64,000 nucleotides of DNA from Prochilodus magdalenae. Lineage: Eukaryota; Chordata; Actinopteri; Characiformes; Prochilodontidae. Where the stretch lies: positions 157,501 through 221,500 of the forward strand of contig JAMWET010001336.1 of assembly GCA_024036415.1 (NCBI GenBank). Direction: 5' to 3'. This document shows positions 54,343 through 64,000 of the stretch, piece by piece. Each line of letters opens with the position of its first letter. The first letter of the stretch is position 1. Below the pieces are notes generated by a model that made no database searches, was not told the origin of the DNA, and was given only the letters and a program-made list of their open reading frames with translations. The position numbers and the translations under genes are program-made.

Positions 54343-54891
54343 TCACGGAGGAAAAACGCTGGAGTGAAAAGCAGGAGCATCCATCGACGCCATAAACCCA
54401 GCGAGCTGGGCTGGGAAGAAAGCCACTTGTTTAAATCTGCCACGAGAGGAGTTACGCCGTGTGCACATCCCCTTTGGCAGGGGTAAAATCATTTCAGCGA
54501 TTTCAGGCACCAGATCTGGAGCGTTCCCTGAGCTGCCTTGTTCCTTATCACTGTGTGTGAAGTGCACCAGGCTTCGTTTCTTAGCGTGATGCAGCATCTG
54601 TGTCTCCCGGGCGAACCGTGCGAGCTGACTGAGGCTGCAGTAAGTAAGTGTTGTTATGTTTTTAATCTGAGCCATGTGATACACCCCCTGGTACTCAGGG
54701 CGTCCCATCGGGGCGGACCACGCCAGCGTTGGGGGTTTGAACTCACTTGTCATATCTGCACTGGTGCTGGCTGCAGGGGGGACGAGGTGTTTGCTGTTCA
54801 ACACCAGGTCATCCAATGCTTTCCTAGTTTGGTAGGTCTTCCAGGCGTTAACTGAGATCTCATGGTGTGCATCAAATACACCAGACACCAT
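54343..54891 (-). other. Unexplained 182-codon ORF (doubtful CDS)
   Basis: The longest open frame in the window that is not made of repeats. It starts at an ATG directly preceded by an in-frame TAA and stops at TGA. The composition is protein-like: nine Met, mixed charged and hydrophobic residues, no low-complexity run, no obvious signal peptide or membrane segment. Segments include 'TSEFKPPTLAWSAP', 'GVYHMAQIKN' and 'AEMILPLPKGM'. I recognise no domain. The base at -3 of the ATG is T, a weak initiation context, and no AATAAA was seen shortly downstream. The opposite strand carries a 105-codon ORF and a gtaagtaagt donor-like word near 54640. Chance, an unknown element or a real exon are all possible. 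Confidence 0.2.
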
Positions 54892-55034
54892 TTAGGAACC
54901 GGGTCATTAGCAAACAAGACCTGATAACACAGCAAATACAGACACTTCATGTGACGGTGTTAAGTGTAGAGGTGAACCAAGTACATACACCATGTAGTGG
55001 AGTTAAAGTAGAGATAGTAAAATCACATGGCCTA
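54892..55034. other. Short spacer before the 54-bp array
   Basis: Unique text; the region after 55010 passes into the array. Confidence 0.5.
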
Positions 55035-56935
55035 ACGCATTACACTTACTGAGTTACTGTACACCGACACACTACTTACAGTACACTAACACATTACACT
55101 TACTGAGTTACTGTACACCGACACACTACTTACAGTACACTAACACATTACACTTACTGAGTTACTGTACACCGACACACTACTTACAGTACACTAACAC
55201 ATTACACTTACTGAGTTACTGTACACCGACACACTACTTACAGTACACTAACACATTACACTTACTGAGTTACTGTACACCAACACGCTACTTACAGTAC
55301 ACTAACACATTACACTTACTGAGTTACTGTACACCAACACGCTACTTACAGTACACTAACACATTACACTTACTGAGTTACTGTACACCAACACACTACT
55401 TACAGCACACTAACACATTACACTTACTGAGTTACTGTACACCAACACACTACTTACAGCACACTAACACATTACACTTACTGAGTTACTGTACACCGAC
55501 ACACTACTTACAGCACACTAACACATTACACTTACTGAGTTACTGTACACCGACACACTACTTACAGCACACTAACGCATTACACTTACTGAGTTACTGT
55601 ACACCGACACACTACTTACAGCACACTAACGCATTACACTTACTGAGTTACTGTACACCGACACACTACTTACAGTACACTAACACATTACACTTACTGA
55701 GTTACTGTACACCAACACGCTACTTACAGTACACTAACACATTACACTTACTGAGTTACTGTACACCAACACACTACTTACAGCACACTAACACATTACA
55801 CTTACTGAGTTACTGTACACCAACACACTACTTACAGCACACTAACACATTACACTTACTGAGTTACTGTACACTGACACACTACTTACAGCACACTAAC
55901 ACATTACACTTACTGAGTTACTGTACACCGACACACTACTTACAGTACACTAACACATTACACTTACTGAGTTACTGTACACCAACACACTACTTACAGC
56001 ACACTAACGCATTACACTTACTGAGTTACTGTACACCGACACACTACTTACAGTACACTAACACATTACACTTACTGAGTTACTGCACACCAACACACTA
56101 CTTACAGTACACTAACGCATTACACTTACTGAGTTACTGCACACCAACACACTACTTACAGTACACTAACGCATTACACTTACTGAGTTACTGCACACCG
56201 ACACACTACTTACAGTACACTAACACATTACACTTACTGAGTTACTGTACACCAACACACTACTTACATCCCACTAACGCATTACACTTACTGAGTTACT
56301 GTACACCGACACACTACTTACAGTACACTAACACATTACACTTACTGAGTTACTGTACACCGACACACTACTTACAGTACACTAACACATTACACTTACT
56401 GAGTTACTGTACACCAACACACTACTTACAGTACACTAACGCATTAAACTTACTGATTTACTGTACACCAACACGCTACTTACAGTACACTAACACATTA
56501 CACTTACTGAGTTACTGTACACCAACACACTGCTTACAGCACACTAACACATTACACTTACTGAGTTACTGTACACCAACACACTACTTACAGCACACTA
56601 ACACATTACACTTACTGAGTTACTGTACACCAACACACTACTTACAGCACACTAACACATTACACTTACTGAGTTACTGTACACTGACACACTACTTACA
56701 GCACACTAACACATTACACTTACTGAGTTACTGTACACCAACACGCTACTTACAGTACACTAACACATTACACTTACTGAGTTACTGTACACCAACACAC
56801 TACTTACAGTACACTAACACATTACACTTACTGAGTTACCGTACACCAACACACTACTTACAGCACACTAACACATTACACTTACTGAGTTACTGTACAC
56901 CGACACGGTACTTACAGCACACTAACACTTTACAC
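55035..56935. repeat. 54-bp satellite-like array, ~35 units
   Basis: Unit: taacacattacacttactga, gttactgtacaccgacacac, tacttacagtacac; 54 bp. Units are very similar and vary mainly at four sites (g/a after tacacc, a/g in acactac, t/c in cagtacac, a/g in acacatt). The two 27-bp halves resemble each other (ttactgtacac and ttacagtacac), suggesting a dimeric origin. Variant order repeats, as described in the findings. Confidence 0.97.
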
Positions 56936-57245
56936 TGGGCCAGTGTTCTCAGGTCTTACAGGATCTGACAGCCGGTGTTGTAGAGACAAGCAGAGGCTAT
57001 TTATACTGGATGATAAGGTACGAACGCCGCTGTGCTCTGAAATCACCGCACATACAGACAGAACGGCAGGCTCGCTGAAACGCAGAGGATGAATATGACC
57101 TTTTCGGGGAAGCGAGTCAAGCCTGACACGGATTAAATTAATATCGCAAATCAGTTTGAGCGATTTGCTCATTTTGCACGACGCAGTGTTTTTATAAACT
57201 GAACGTGCTCCAAAAAAGGTAACCAGGCAACAGAGCTTGTGAGGT
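56936..57245. other. Unique sequence, candidate conserved noncoding DNA
   Basis: ggattaaattaatatcgcaa and gtttgagcgatttgctcatt near 57130-57170 with CpGs. The short minus ORF (57172-56930) extends into the array edge and is unsupported. Confidence 0.3.
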
Positions 57246-57324
57246 TATGACCCTTTTTTTTTGGCGTGATGTCGTAGAGGAGAGTGCATATTTAAATTAG
57301 ATTAAAACCACTTGGGGTCTGAGC

Positions 57325-57492
57325 AGGGGGTCGGGGTGGGGGTGTCGGTGGGGGGTGGTTTTCTGCTCTACATTTGGTTTTATCACCAGTCCATTAAGCG
57401 CTGGCACTTCCGACAGTACCTCACTCGGCTATTTCTTTTTTTCCTGTCACATTGCTGAGATTCCCCCCACCAAACCCCCCCAGCCCCCCCGT
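57325..57492. other. Pair of G-quadruplex-type motifs on opposite strands
   Basis: Plus strand 57326-57358 has four runs of four or more G within 33 bp. 57464-57492 has four C runs of two to seven, which on the minus strand give a G4 candidate. They are about 110 bp apart. Confidence 0.6.
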
Positions 57493-58120
57493 CACACTGT
57501 ACTGAACACAGACAATAGCAGCGGAGGGCAGAACAGCTGAAACATGGAGGAGAGAGGAACATGCAATAACTGGAAACGCTGCTATGATTGAGGTTAGTCT
57601 CCGGCTGCCACTGTACGTAACACCGGAGCCGAGGTGGCTGTACAAACGAAAGTGCTCGTGCTCTTTACGCTTTGTGAGGCGTTTTCACACTTTGCACTTA
57701 AGTGTAGTGCCCTCGATGTGTGAGCAGGTAAGTGCTGTGCGGCGTCCAGGTAAGTGCTTCACATCTCCCCATTACAGAGCAGGTGTCCTGACCTGGGAAT
57801 GAAAAAGCCTCAGAGGTAACAAATAAGTGGTCTAAGTGAGGGGTGTTACCGATCCTCTGATTCCGTCTGGAACCTTCCTGCTGTGCTTAGGCCCCTCCCA
57901 CTAGCCATTTCGACTTGTTTATCTACTCCACTGATCTGTTTCATATAATTAATAATCATGCACTGTGTTTGGGGAACTGTGCTGGGTGCTATGTTCTAAT
58001 ATCACACCCTATAAACCTCGTACATACAGTAATGGTGCGCTCTATACGTCTGTAATGTTCTGACGTACACCATACACTTCATTCATACACTATAGAATAT
58101 GTGTATGCAATAATTACAGG
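57493..58120. other. Unique sequence, no gene seen
   Basis: ORFs of 60-74 codons on both strands without domains. Confidence 0.4.
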
Positions 58121-58124
58121 GATT

Positions 58125-60065
58125 ATGTCCTATAGTCCTACATTATACTCTGTAATCTTACACTATACTCCATAATCTTACTATACTCTTACATTATACA
58201 CTATACCCTATAATCTTACTATACTCTTAAATTATACACTATAGTCCTACATTATACACTGTAATCTTACAGTATAAACTATAATCTTACACTATACTCT
58301 ATACTCTTACACTATACTCTATACTCTTACTATACTCTATACTCTTACTATACTCTTACATTATACACTATAATCTTACACTATATACTATAATCTTACA
58401 CTATACTCTATACTCTTACATTATACTCTATAATCTTACACTATACTCTATAATCTTTCTATACTCTTACATTATACACTATAATCTTACACTATATACT
58501 ATAATCTTACACTATACTCTATACTCTTACATTATACTCTATAATCTTACACTATACTCTATAATCTTTCTATACTCTTACATTATACACTATAATCTTA
58601 CACTATACTTTATAATCTTACTATACTCTTACACTATACTCTATAATCTTACAATATACACTATAACCTTCCACTATACACTATAATTTTACACTATACA
58701 ATACAATCATATACTATACACTATAATCATACACTATACTCTATAGTCTTACATTATACACTTAAAATGTTACACTATACACTATAATATTACACTATAC
58801 TCTAGAGTCTTACACTATATTCTATAATCTTACACTATACTCTATAATCTTACACTATATTTTATAATCTTACACTATACTCTATAATCTTACACTATAC
58901 TATATAATCTTATACTATACACTGTAATCTTACACTATACAATACAATCATACACTATACTCTATAATCTTACACTATAATCTTACACTATACACTGTAA
59001 TCTTACACTATACTCTATAATCTTACACTATACACTGCAATCATATACTATACACTATAATCTTACACTATACTCTATAATCTTACACTGTAATCTTACA
59101 CTATACACTATAATATACTATACACTATAATCTTACACTATACACTATCATTTTACACTATACAATACAAGCATATACTATACACTATAATCATACACTA
59201 TACTCTATAATCTTACATTATACACTATAATCTTACACTATACTCTATAATCTTACATTATACACTATAATCTTACACTATACTCTATAATCTTACTATA
59301 CTCTTACACTATACTCTATAATCTTCCACTATACTCTATAATCTTACACTATACACTATAATCTTCTACTATACACTATAATTTTACACTATACAATACA
59401 ATCATATACTATACACTATAATCATACAATATACTCTATAATCTTACATTATACACTATAATCATACACTATACTATATAATCTTACATTATACACTATA
59501 ATTTTACACTATACTCTATAATCTTACTATACTCTTACACTATACTCTATAATCTTCCACTATACACTATAATCATATACTATACACTATAATCTTACGC
59601 TATACACTAATTTTACACTATACAATACATTCATATACTATACACTATAATCATACACTATACTCTATAATCTTACATTATATTCTATAATTTTACACTA
59701 TACTCTATAATCTTACACTATACTATATAACCTTATACTATACACTGTAATCTTACACTATACAATACAATCATATACTACACACTAAAATCTTACACTA
59801 TACTCTCATACTATACTCTATAATATTACACCATACTCTATAATCTTACACTATACTCTATAATCTTATACTATACACTGTAATCTTAGACTATACATTA
59901 CAATCATATACTGTACACTATAATCTTACACTATACTCTAAAATCTTACATTATACACTATAATTTTACACTATACTCTATACTCTTATATGTCATATAC
60001 TGTCACTATATTCTTACTCTGTATATTCTGTATACACTATAAACTTATACAGTATACACTCAGTT
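58125..60065. repeat. AT-rich ~20-bp minisatellite, ~1.9 kb
   Basis: Unit close to actctataatcttacactat, with tactc/tacac variation and occasional 11-13-bp insertions (ttactatactctt) or atacaatcatata variants that mark sub-families. No ORF. Very low GC with dense TATA steps predicts easy melting. Confidence 0.95.
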
Positions 60066-60119
60066 AGTACCCTACATTTCTATACTCTGTTCTTACACTC
60101 CACACTGCATGTGCACACT

Positions 60120-60280
60120 ACCAGCAGGGTTCTGGAGGCCTGGTGTCCAGCACAGTTTGACGATTTCCCTGCTCCAACATGCCAAATACACCTGGCAATT
60201 AACTCAAGAGTCGAACCAGGTGTGTTTGTGAAGGAAAAACACCAAACTGTGCTGGACACCAGCCCTCCAGAATTAAGGAT
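60120..60280. mobile_element. Palindromic MITE-like repeat
   Basis: The left arm tggaggcctggtgtccagca (then cagtttga) pairs with the right arm accaaactgtgctggacacc (then agccctccag). The inner part holds cctgctccaacatgcc. A half copy is at 21965-22090. No coding capacity. Confidence 0.8.
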
Positions 60281-61184
60281 CTCCGCCCTGCTCTATGAAT
60301 ATTCATACATCATAGTCCAATATTACACTAGACACCACATACTACCCTGTCCTTCCGCTCTACACCACAGCTAGTGCCTTGATGTTTGTAGGGTAGCGTT
60401 GTCACACAGTGTTTTGCACTGAACGTAACAGCACTCTGGCTGGTTCAGTATAACATGCCTGATAACATTTCTAACACATGGCTGCCTATTACAAATAGCT
60501 TCAAGCTCACAGCGGTGGACGGATATACTGCTGTTGAAGCACACAGACATCTGAAAATGATTTAGAGCATGGCTTAGCATGCAACGTTACACTCTTCATT
60601 TTTCGGCAGTTCTAGCACTTCATCCATCACCATCACTGGTATTCACTGTGCACTATAACTGGGTGCATTTCCCAGTGCAGCACTCTACTTGCACTACTGA
60701 AGCACTTCATTTGAGACACAATGGGACGGATGCCCACTAGCTGATCGTGCGGATGCTGCAGACAAGCCAAAGGCTTATCACTGCCACAAATGTATATGGC
60801 CGATTCCTGCTCTTATGTGTCTGCGCCCTCATTCTCCTGTGTCCCAGGGTCTGCTGGTTTGACCCCGACTTCCTGCTGTTGTGATGAACCCATGCTAAGC
60901 CTGTCAGACTGTGATTTGGACCCCCTCCCAGGTAATGGCCATGATTTTGCCCAATGCCCAAATGAACAAATTTAGCACTCATGCTCTACCGCCTCTGGCT
61001 AGAGTGTGTTGCAAGGGAGTCAGGTAAAGCTAGAATCCTCAATTCTGCAACTTTCCACACGGATATGCTCAAGAGTCCAGTTTGTCATTTCCCCAAACTA
61101 TCTGCGTGTCAGTGTATCAGTAGACATGGCCAGCAACGGAACGTGAAACTCAGATATGATTAATAACTGTCACCTTGTGTGTTT
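60281..61184. other. Unique sequence, no gene seen
   Basis: ORFs of 60-90 codons only, no domain. Confidence 0.4.
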
Positions 61185-61290
61185 AAGGTGGTAGTAACTT
61201 CAGGCTCCAGCAGATGGCGCTGCTGTGCGAGGATGATGGGGCTATAGATAACTGCAGGCTGTGAGTGATGGGATCCATAGATTGGGAAGA
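61185..61290 (+). mobile_element. Tc1-K 5' end fragment
   Basis: aaggtggtagtaacttcagg, agatggcgctgctg, ggggctatagataact and gggatccatagattgggaag match 42125-42225. Truncated after gaagaggtg. Confidence 0.8.
61204..61222 (+). promoter_or_regulatory. CTCF-like motif, full core match, in Tc1-K
   Basis: gctccagcagatggcgctg matches CCASYAGRKGGCRSYR at every position (61207-61222). The two other Tc1-K copies have one mismatch at the same place. Confidence 0.45.
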
Positions 61291-61880
61291 GGTGCCGCGG
61301 TGCTGTTGGGGCTGTGATGCTAATAAAGGTGGAGCTGCTCCATTCTTCAGTCGCTTCAGGGTCGAACGCTGAGCGGCGCTGCTCAATATTCTCCAAGAGT
61401 TCGGGAAACTGTCCGGAGTGGAATGTGCAGACTGCGGGATTAAAGTTTCCGGGATCCTATTTGTGAATTTCCGTTCCGCCTTAAACGGTGCCACAGCTTC
61501 ATTCTGGTGCCTATTTAAGCTGTAGCATTTAAGGTGGAATGGAACATTGGATTAAGAAGCTGGTGAACAGGAAGCAACGTCAGCCTGGTTTAAAGATGAA
61601 CCTCAACCATGGGACATCACTGAGGGGTGGGTTCCTTGGGAAGGGGATGAATCGGGCCAGCGTGTATGTAAATGTAGGGTGTAAATATTAATAAGTCTGT
61701 TCCATAACAGTTCAGGATTTGGGAATCAGCCCATTTGGCCATACCTCTTTTGGGAATGCGGGGTTGGGATTTGAAGGAGGTAATGAACTCTCCATATCAC
61801 ACTACCACAACACAGTGAATACAGTCTTGCATGCTACGGTAGGTATAACTGGCAGATTGCATGTGACCTCTTGTCTTCCT
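61291..61880. other. Unique DNA with an old inverted repeat at 61480-61580
   Basis: ccgttccgccttaaacggtg and tagcatttaaggtggaatgg form an inverted repeat of the family at 7.4 and 10.7 kb. The minus ORF (103 codons) has no domain. Confidence 0.4.
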
Positions 61881-62300
61881 GATTGGTAGGTTACTACTGT
61901 CTGGTCCGGTGCAATCAGAGACTCGAGCAGCGAATATATTTAAATATACTAGATGGAAATATTCCCATTATAATTGGAGCCTGGTTTCCCTTGGTGTAAT
62001 TAAAGCCAATGGCTCCGAGGTTATTTTGGGTTTGGTGCGTAATTAGGTGTGTTGGCTGGGGATCGTTTTGATGCGTGCACAGGCCATAAGCTCATCAGTG
62101 TTTTTAATAACCACTCTAGACATTACCAGCTTGTCTTTAAATGTCAGCGCGATGCTGCATTTGGGCCGATCTCCTCCGAGCCCCCCCTCCAGCCCGGGCT
62201 GAGTCGTAATGGCCCCTTTCACCCTACAGTCATCAGACTGATTATTTATTTGTCCTTTCCCGAGCGCAGAGCGGTATAATCATAAGGGCATTTTCCTCCG
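61881..62300. promoter_or_regulatory. Candidate conserved noncoding element, AT-rich then GC-rich
   Basis: Unique DNA with a 14-bp palindrome tatatttaaatata (about 61935-61948), gtgtaattaaagccaatggc near 61995, cgtaattagg at 62038, ttttaataaccact near 62101 and attatttatttg near 62240. Homeodomain-type TAAT words and a CCAAT box cluster without repeats. Enhancer status is inference. Confidence 0.35.
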
Positions 62301-62808
62301 TTCCTCACATGACCAAACCACCCACACACACACACTCGCAGGGCGTTCTGCTTCATGTTGCGCCGCCGCAGGGCAGCCATGTGTGTCTGAGGAGGCGAAG
62401 GCGAGCGCGTGCGTAGAGGTCAGCACATCTGGTCTTCCTCGGCAAAAATCTGCATCTCTTGGAGGAAGTCTGTGAGGAGGAGGTATGATACTGAAGCACC
62501 TCAGAGCATCGCGATACACGTCACGATATTTAAATTGGATGATGTTTACTAACAGGCTGGAGCGGACAATGTAGGTGACAGGCTGCTTCCTGTTTTCAAT
62601 CTGCCACCAGCACTGCATCGTTTAGCCTCTATACGCTTGCAGGAGAAGGCTAACTTACAGTTCGGTTCCATCAGCTAACAGACATCTACACTGGTCTGGG
62701 TGGACAATCCTACCCCACAGAGACAGGACCCTAACACCACACAGTGTCATGACTGGGGTTGGTCGAATGTCATGCCCAAATGTCTATTACTAGACACTAT
62801 TGCCAAGT
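62301..62808. other. Unique sequence, no gene seen
   Basis: A 112-codon minus ORF (62618-62280) without a domain. Confidence 0.4.
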
Positions 62809-62809
62809 A

Positions 62810-63930
62810 GCACCATGCAAAAGTTTGGGCACCCCGAGTGACCTGAGCTCTCAGGTAACTTTCATCGAGATCTCATTAGCTTGTTAGCATGGTTAGGAAA
62901 GACCAGGTGATGCAAAGGTCAGAGCTTTATCAATACTCCCCAAGACTCCTCAAACCTCGTCCCAAAATTCAGCAGCCATGGGCTCCTCTAAGCAGCTTCC
63001 CAGGACTTGGACCATTAAACCAACTGATGCTCACGAAGGAGAAGAAGCTCTGAGAAGATAGCAGAGCACTTTCAATGAGCCGGTTCCTCGGTTCTTACTG
63101 TGATTCAAAAATGGCAGGTAACAGGAATGGTGGAGGACAAGGTGAGGTCTGGAGGATGAAGAGAACTATCTGTGAGAACCTCTGGTGGGATCCCTGTAAA
63201 GGAAAATCCTTAAATCCCACAAAAATCTCCGGGAAGATTTAGAGATGCTATCTTGTGGTGCAATGCTCTGCTGGGCAGCGACACACATGACCATTATGGA
63301 AGCATCTTGACTGCCTCATTCAGAGGCAGACGTTTCCAAAGGAACATCTAAACAAGGCTGATGGACCTTTACAAAAAGAACATCTGTCCAACTCGTGGGC
63401 ACTGGTCTGGATCCATCATCCTTTTGGCATGTGTTGTAGCCAGTGACACTGGTAACATTGCACCGGTAGATAGAAGAGTAGGTTTGGTTAAACCCTGGAA
63501 GCATATATCACCCCACAGCGGAAGAGGAATACGATGGCTGCTATGACCGGATAATGACCCTAAACACACCTCAAAATCCACAACGGACTACCTCACGAGG
63601 GCCAGGCTGAGGGTTTTGCCAGGCCAGCTATCATCTCTATATGGACAGTGAGTGGAGCACTGCTGTGTCTGATCCACACACACCAGCTCAACACACGGGT
63701 GTTTCTGTCCATCCTTCTAGACCCCTTAACTGACTGACCACCCCAGTGTCTTGGGACCTCAATATCACTGACCAAGTCTGGGAGTGCTTGGATCTGAAAA
63801 AGCAGGAAGGCATGTAACAGTGTTCCACAAGGGCATTGCGACATGATTCATCTTCATATCCATGACATATGGTTATGCTGCTTGCCTCTACTGGCCCAGA
63901 GAGCGAGGACACTGATTGAACAGCACAGCC
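62810..63930 (+). pseudogene. Tc1-like transposase pseudogene with left end
   Basis: The left terminus atgcaaaagtttgggcaccc (62817) is a common fish transposon end. The coding relic follows: a helix-turn-helix-like stretch near 62930-63110, a disrupted first-Asp region around 63340-63420, and a well-preserved 'DNDPKHTSKSTTDYLT' block at about 63550-63597 (second catalytic Asp and following helix). A 50-bp piece of the 39.3-kb MITE arm intrudes at 63640-63700. The third-acidic-residue region survives only as gacctcaatatcactgacca (about 63757). Many stops and shifts; inactive. The right end is not in clear view before the window closes. Confidence 0.8.
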
Positions 63931-64000
63931 ATAACCGGGTTATTACTATAGACTCAAGACTAACTCCAGGACGTGGAGGATCAGCCCAAGGTGCAGGCTC

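Noticed and set aside
54538..54655. Plus-strand exon ending at a gtaagtaagt donor-like site
   Set aside because: No convincing acceptor or coding frame upstream; a donor-like word alone is common.
55035..56935. CRISPR-like array of 27-bp repeats
   Set aside because: The 27-bp 'spacers' are themselves near-identical half units of a 54-bp tandem repeat.

Overview
This is a noncoding, repeat-rich stretch of a vertebrate nuclear genome, most probably a teleost fish. The evidence is the set of fish-type Tc1/mariner transposase relics, tRNA-headed SINEs, short inverted-repeat (MITE-like) elements, long dinucleotide tracts and minisatellites. There are no compact genes, operons, Shine-Dalgarno sites or CRISPR arrays. 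I could not identify one intact host protein-coding exon, rRNA gene or true tRNA gene. Species cannot be set from the sequence; an otophysan fish would fit the repeat families but is a guess.

Layout. 0-5.6 kb: GA and CA tracts, a 31-bp minisatellite of about 41 units in which nearly every unit carries an inverted CCAAT box, a CpG-containing unique block, a GGT run and about 1 kb of CT-rich DNA. 5.6-13.3 kb: old dispersed repeats, one Tc1-like transposase pseudogene (7.7-8.66 kb), several small duplications, a 73-bp minisatellite and a SINE. 13.3-17.5 kb: unique DNA with an enhancer-like homeodomain/TCF motif cluster, then 1.3 kb of degenerate TTTAGG-type repeat. 17.5-20.5 kb: two related Tc1-derived segments, the first broken by a palindromic tandem array of tRNA-like SINE heads. 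20.5-34.1 kb: dense mobile-element debris, including a LINE reverse-transcriptase tail, an inverted pair of internally deleted Tc1 copies, a MITE with perfect 31-bp ends, and SINEs nested in transposons. 34.1-37.1 kb: an 18-bp repeat, a ~165-bp tandem array and an AT-rich homeodomain-site cluster. 37.1-43 kb: further Tc1 fragments, a 280-bp MITE, a 1-kb GT array with regularly spaced XhoI-type motifs, and a CT array. 43-51 kb: nested Tc1 ends, a ~3-kb inverted-repeat structure, and two more copies of the deleted Tc1 family. 51-60 kb: a palindromic element and three large arrays (AT-rich, 54-bp with higher-order structure, AT-rich 20-bp), with an unexplained 182-codon ORF between the first two. 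60-64 kb: MITE, candidate conserved noncoding DNA and a final Tc1 pseudogene.

Family labels used below are mine: Tc1-K (helix-turn-helix 'SVKEVAESAGV', five or more fragments), Tc1-S (internally deleted transposase, four copies), SINE-1 (tagctcagc head; tail cttatccagagcgactta), SINE-2 (ttgagcaaggcacctaac body) and SINE-3 (gtagcactgtcgcctcac head). Nothing here acts as a gene pathway. The functional hypotheses are regulatory or structural: a phased CCAAT array, CTCF-type motifs carried by repeats, developmental-enhancer-like islands and secondary-structure-prone arrays. All homology calls come from reading by eye; none was tested by database search.
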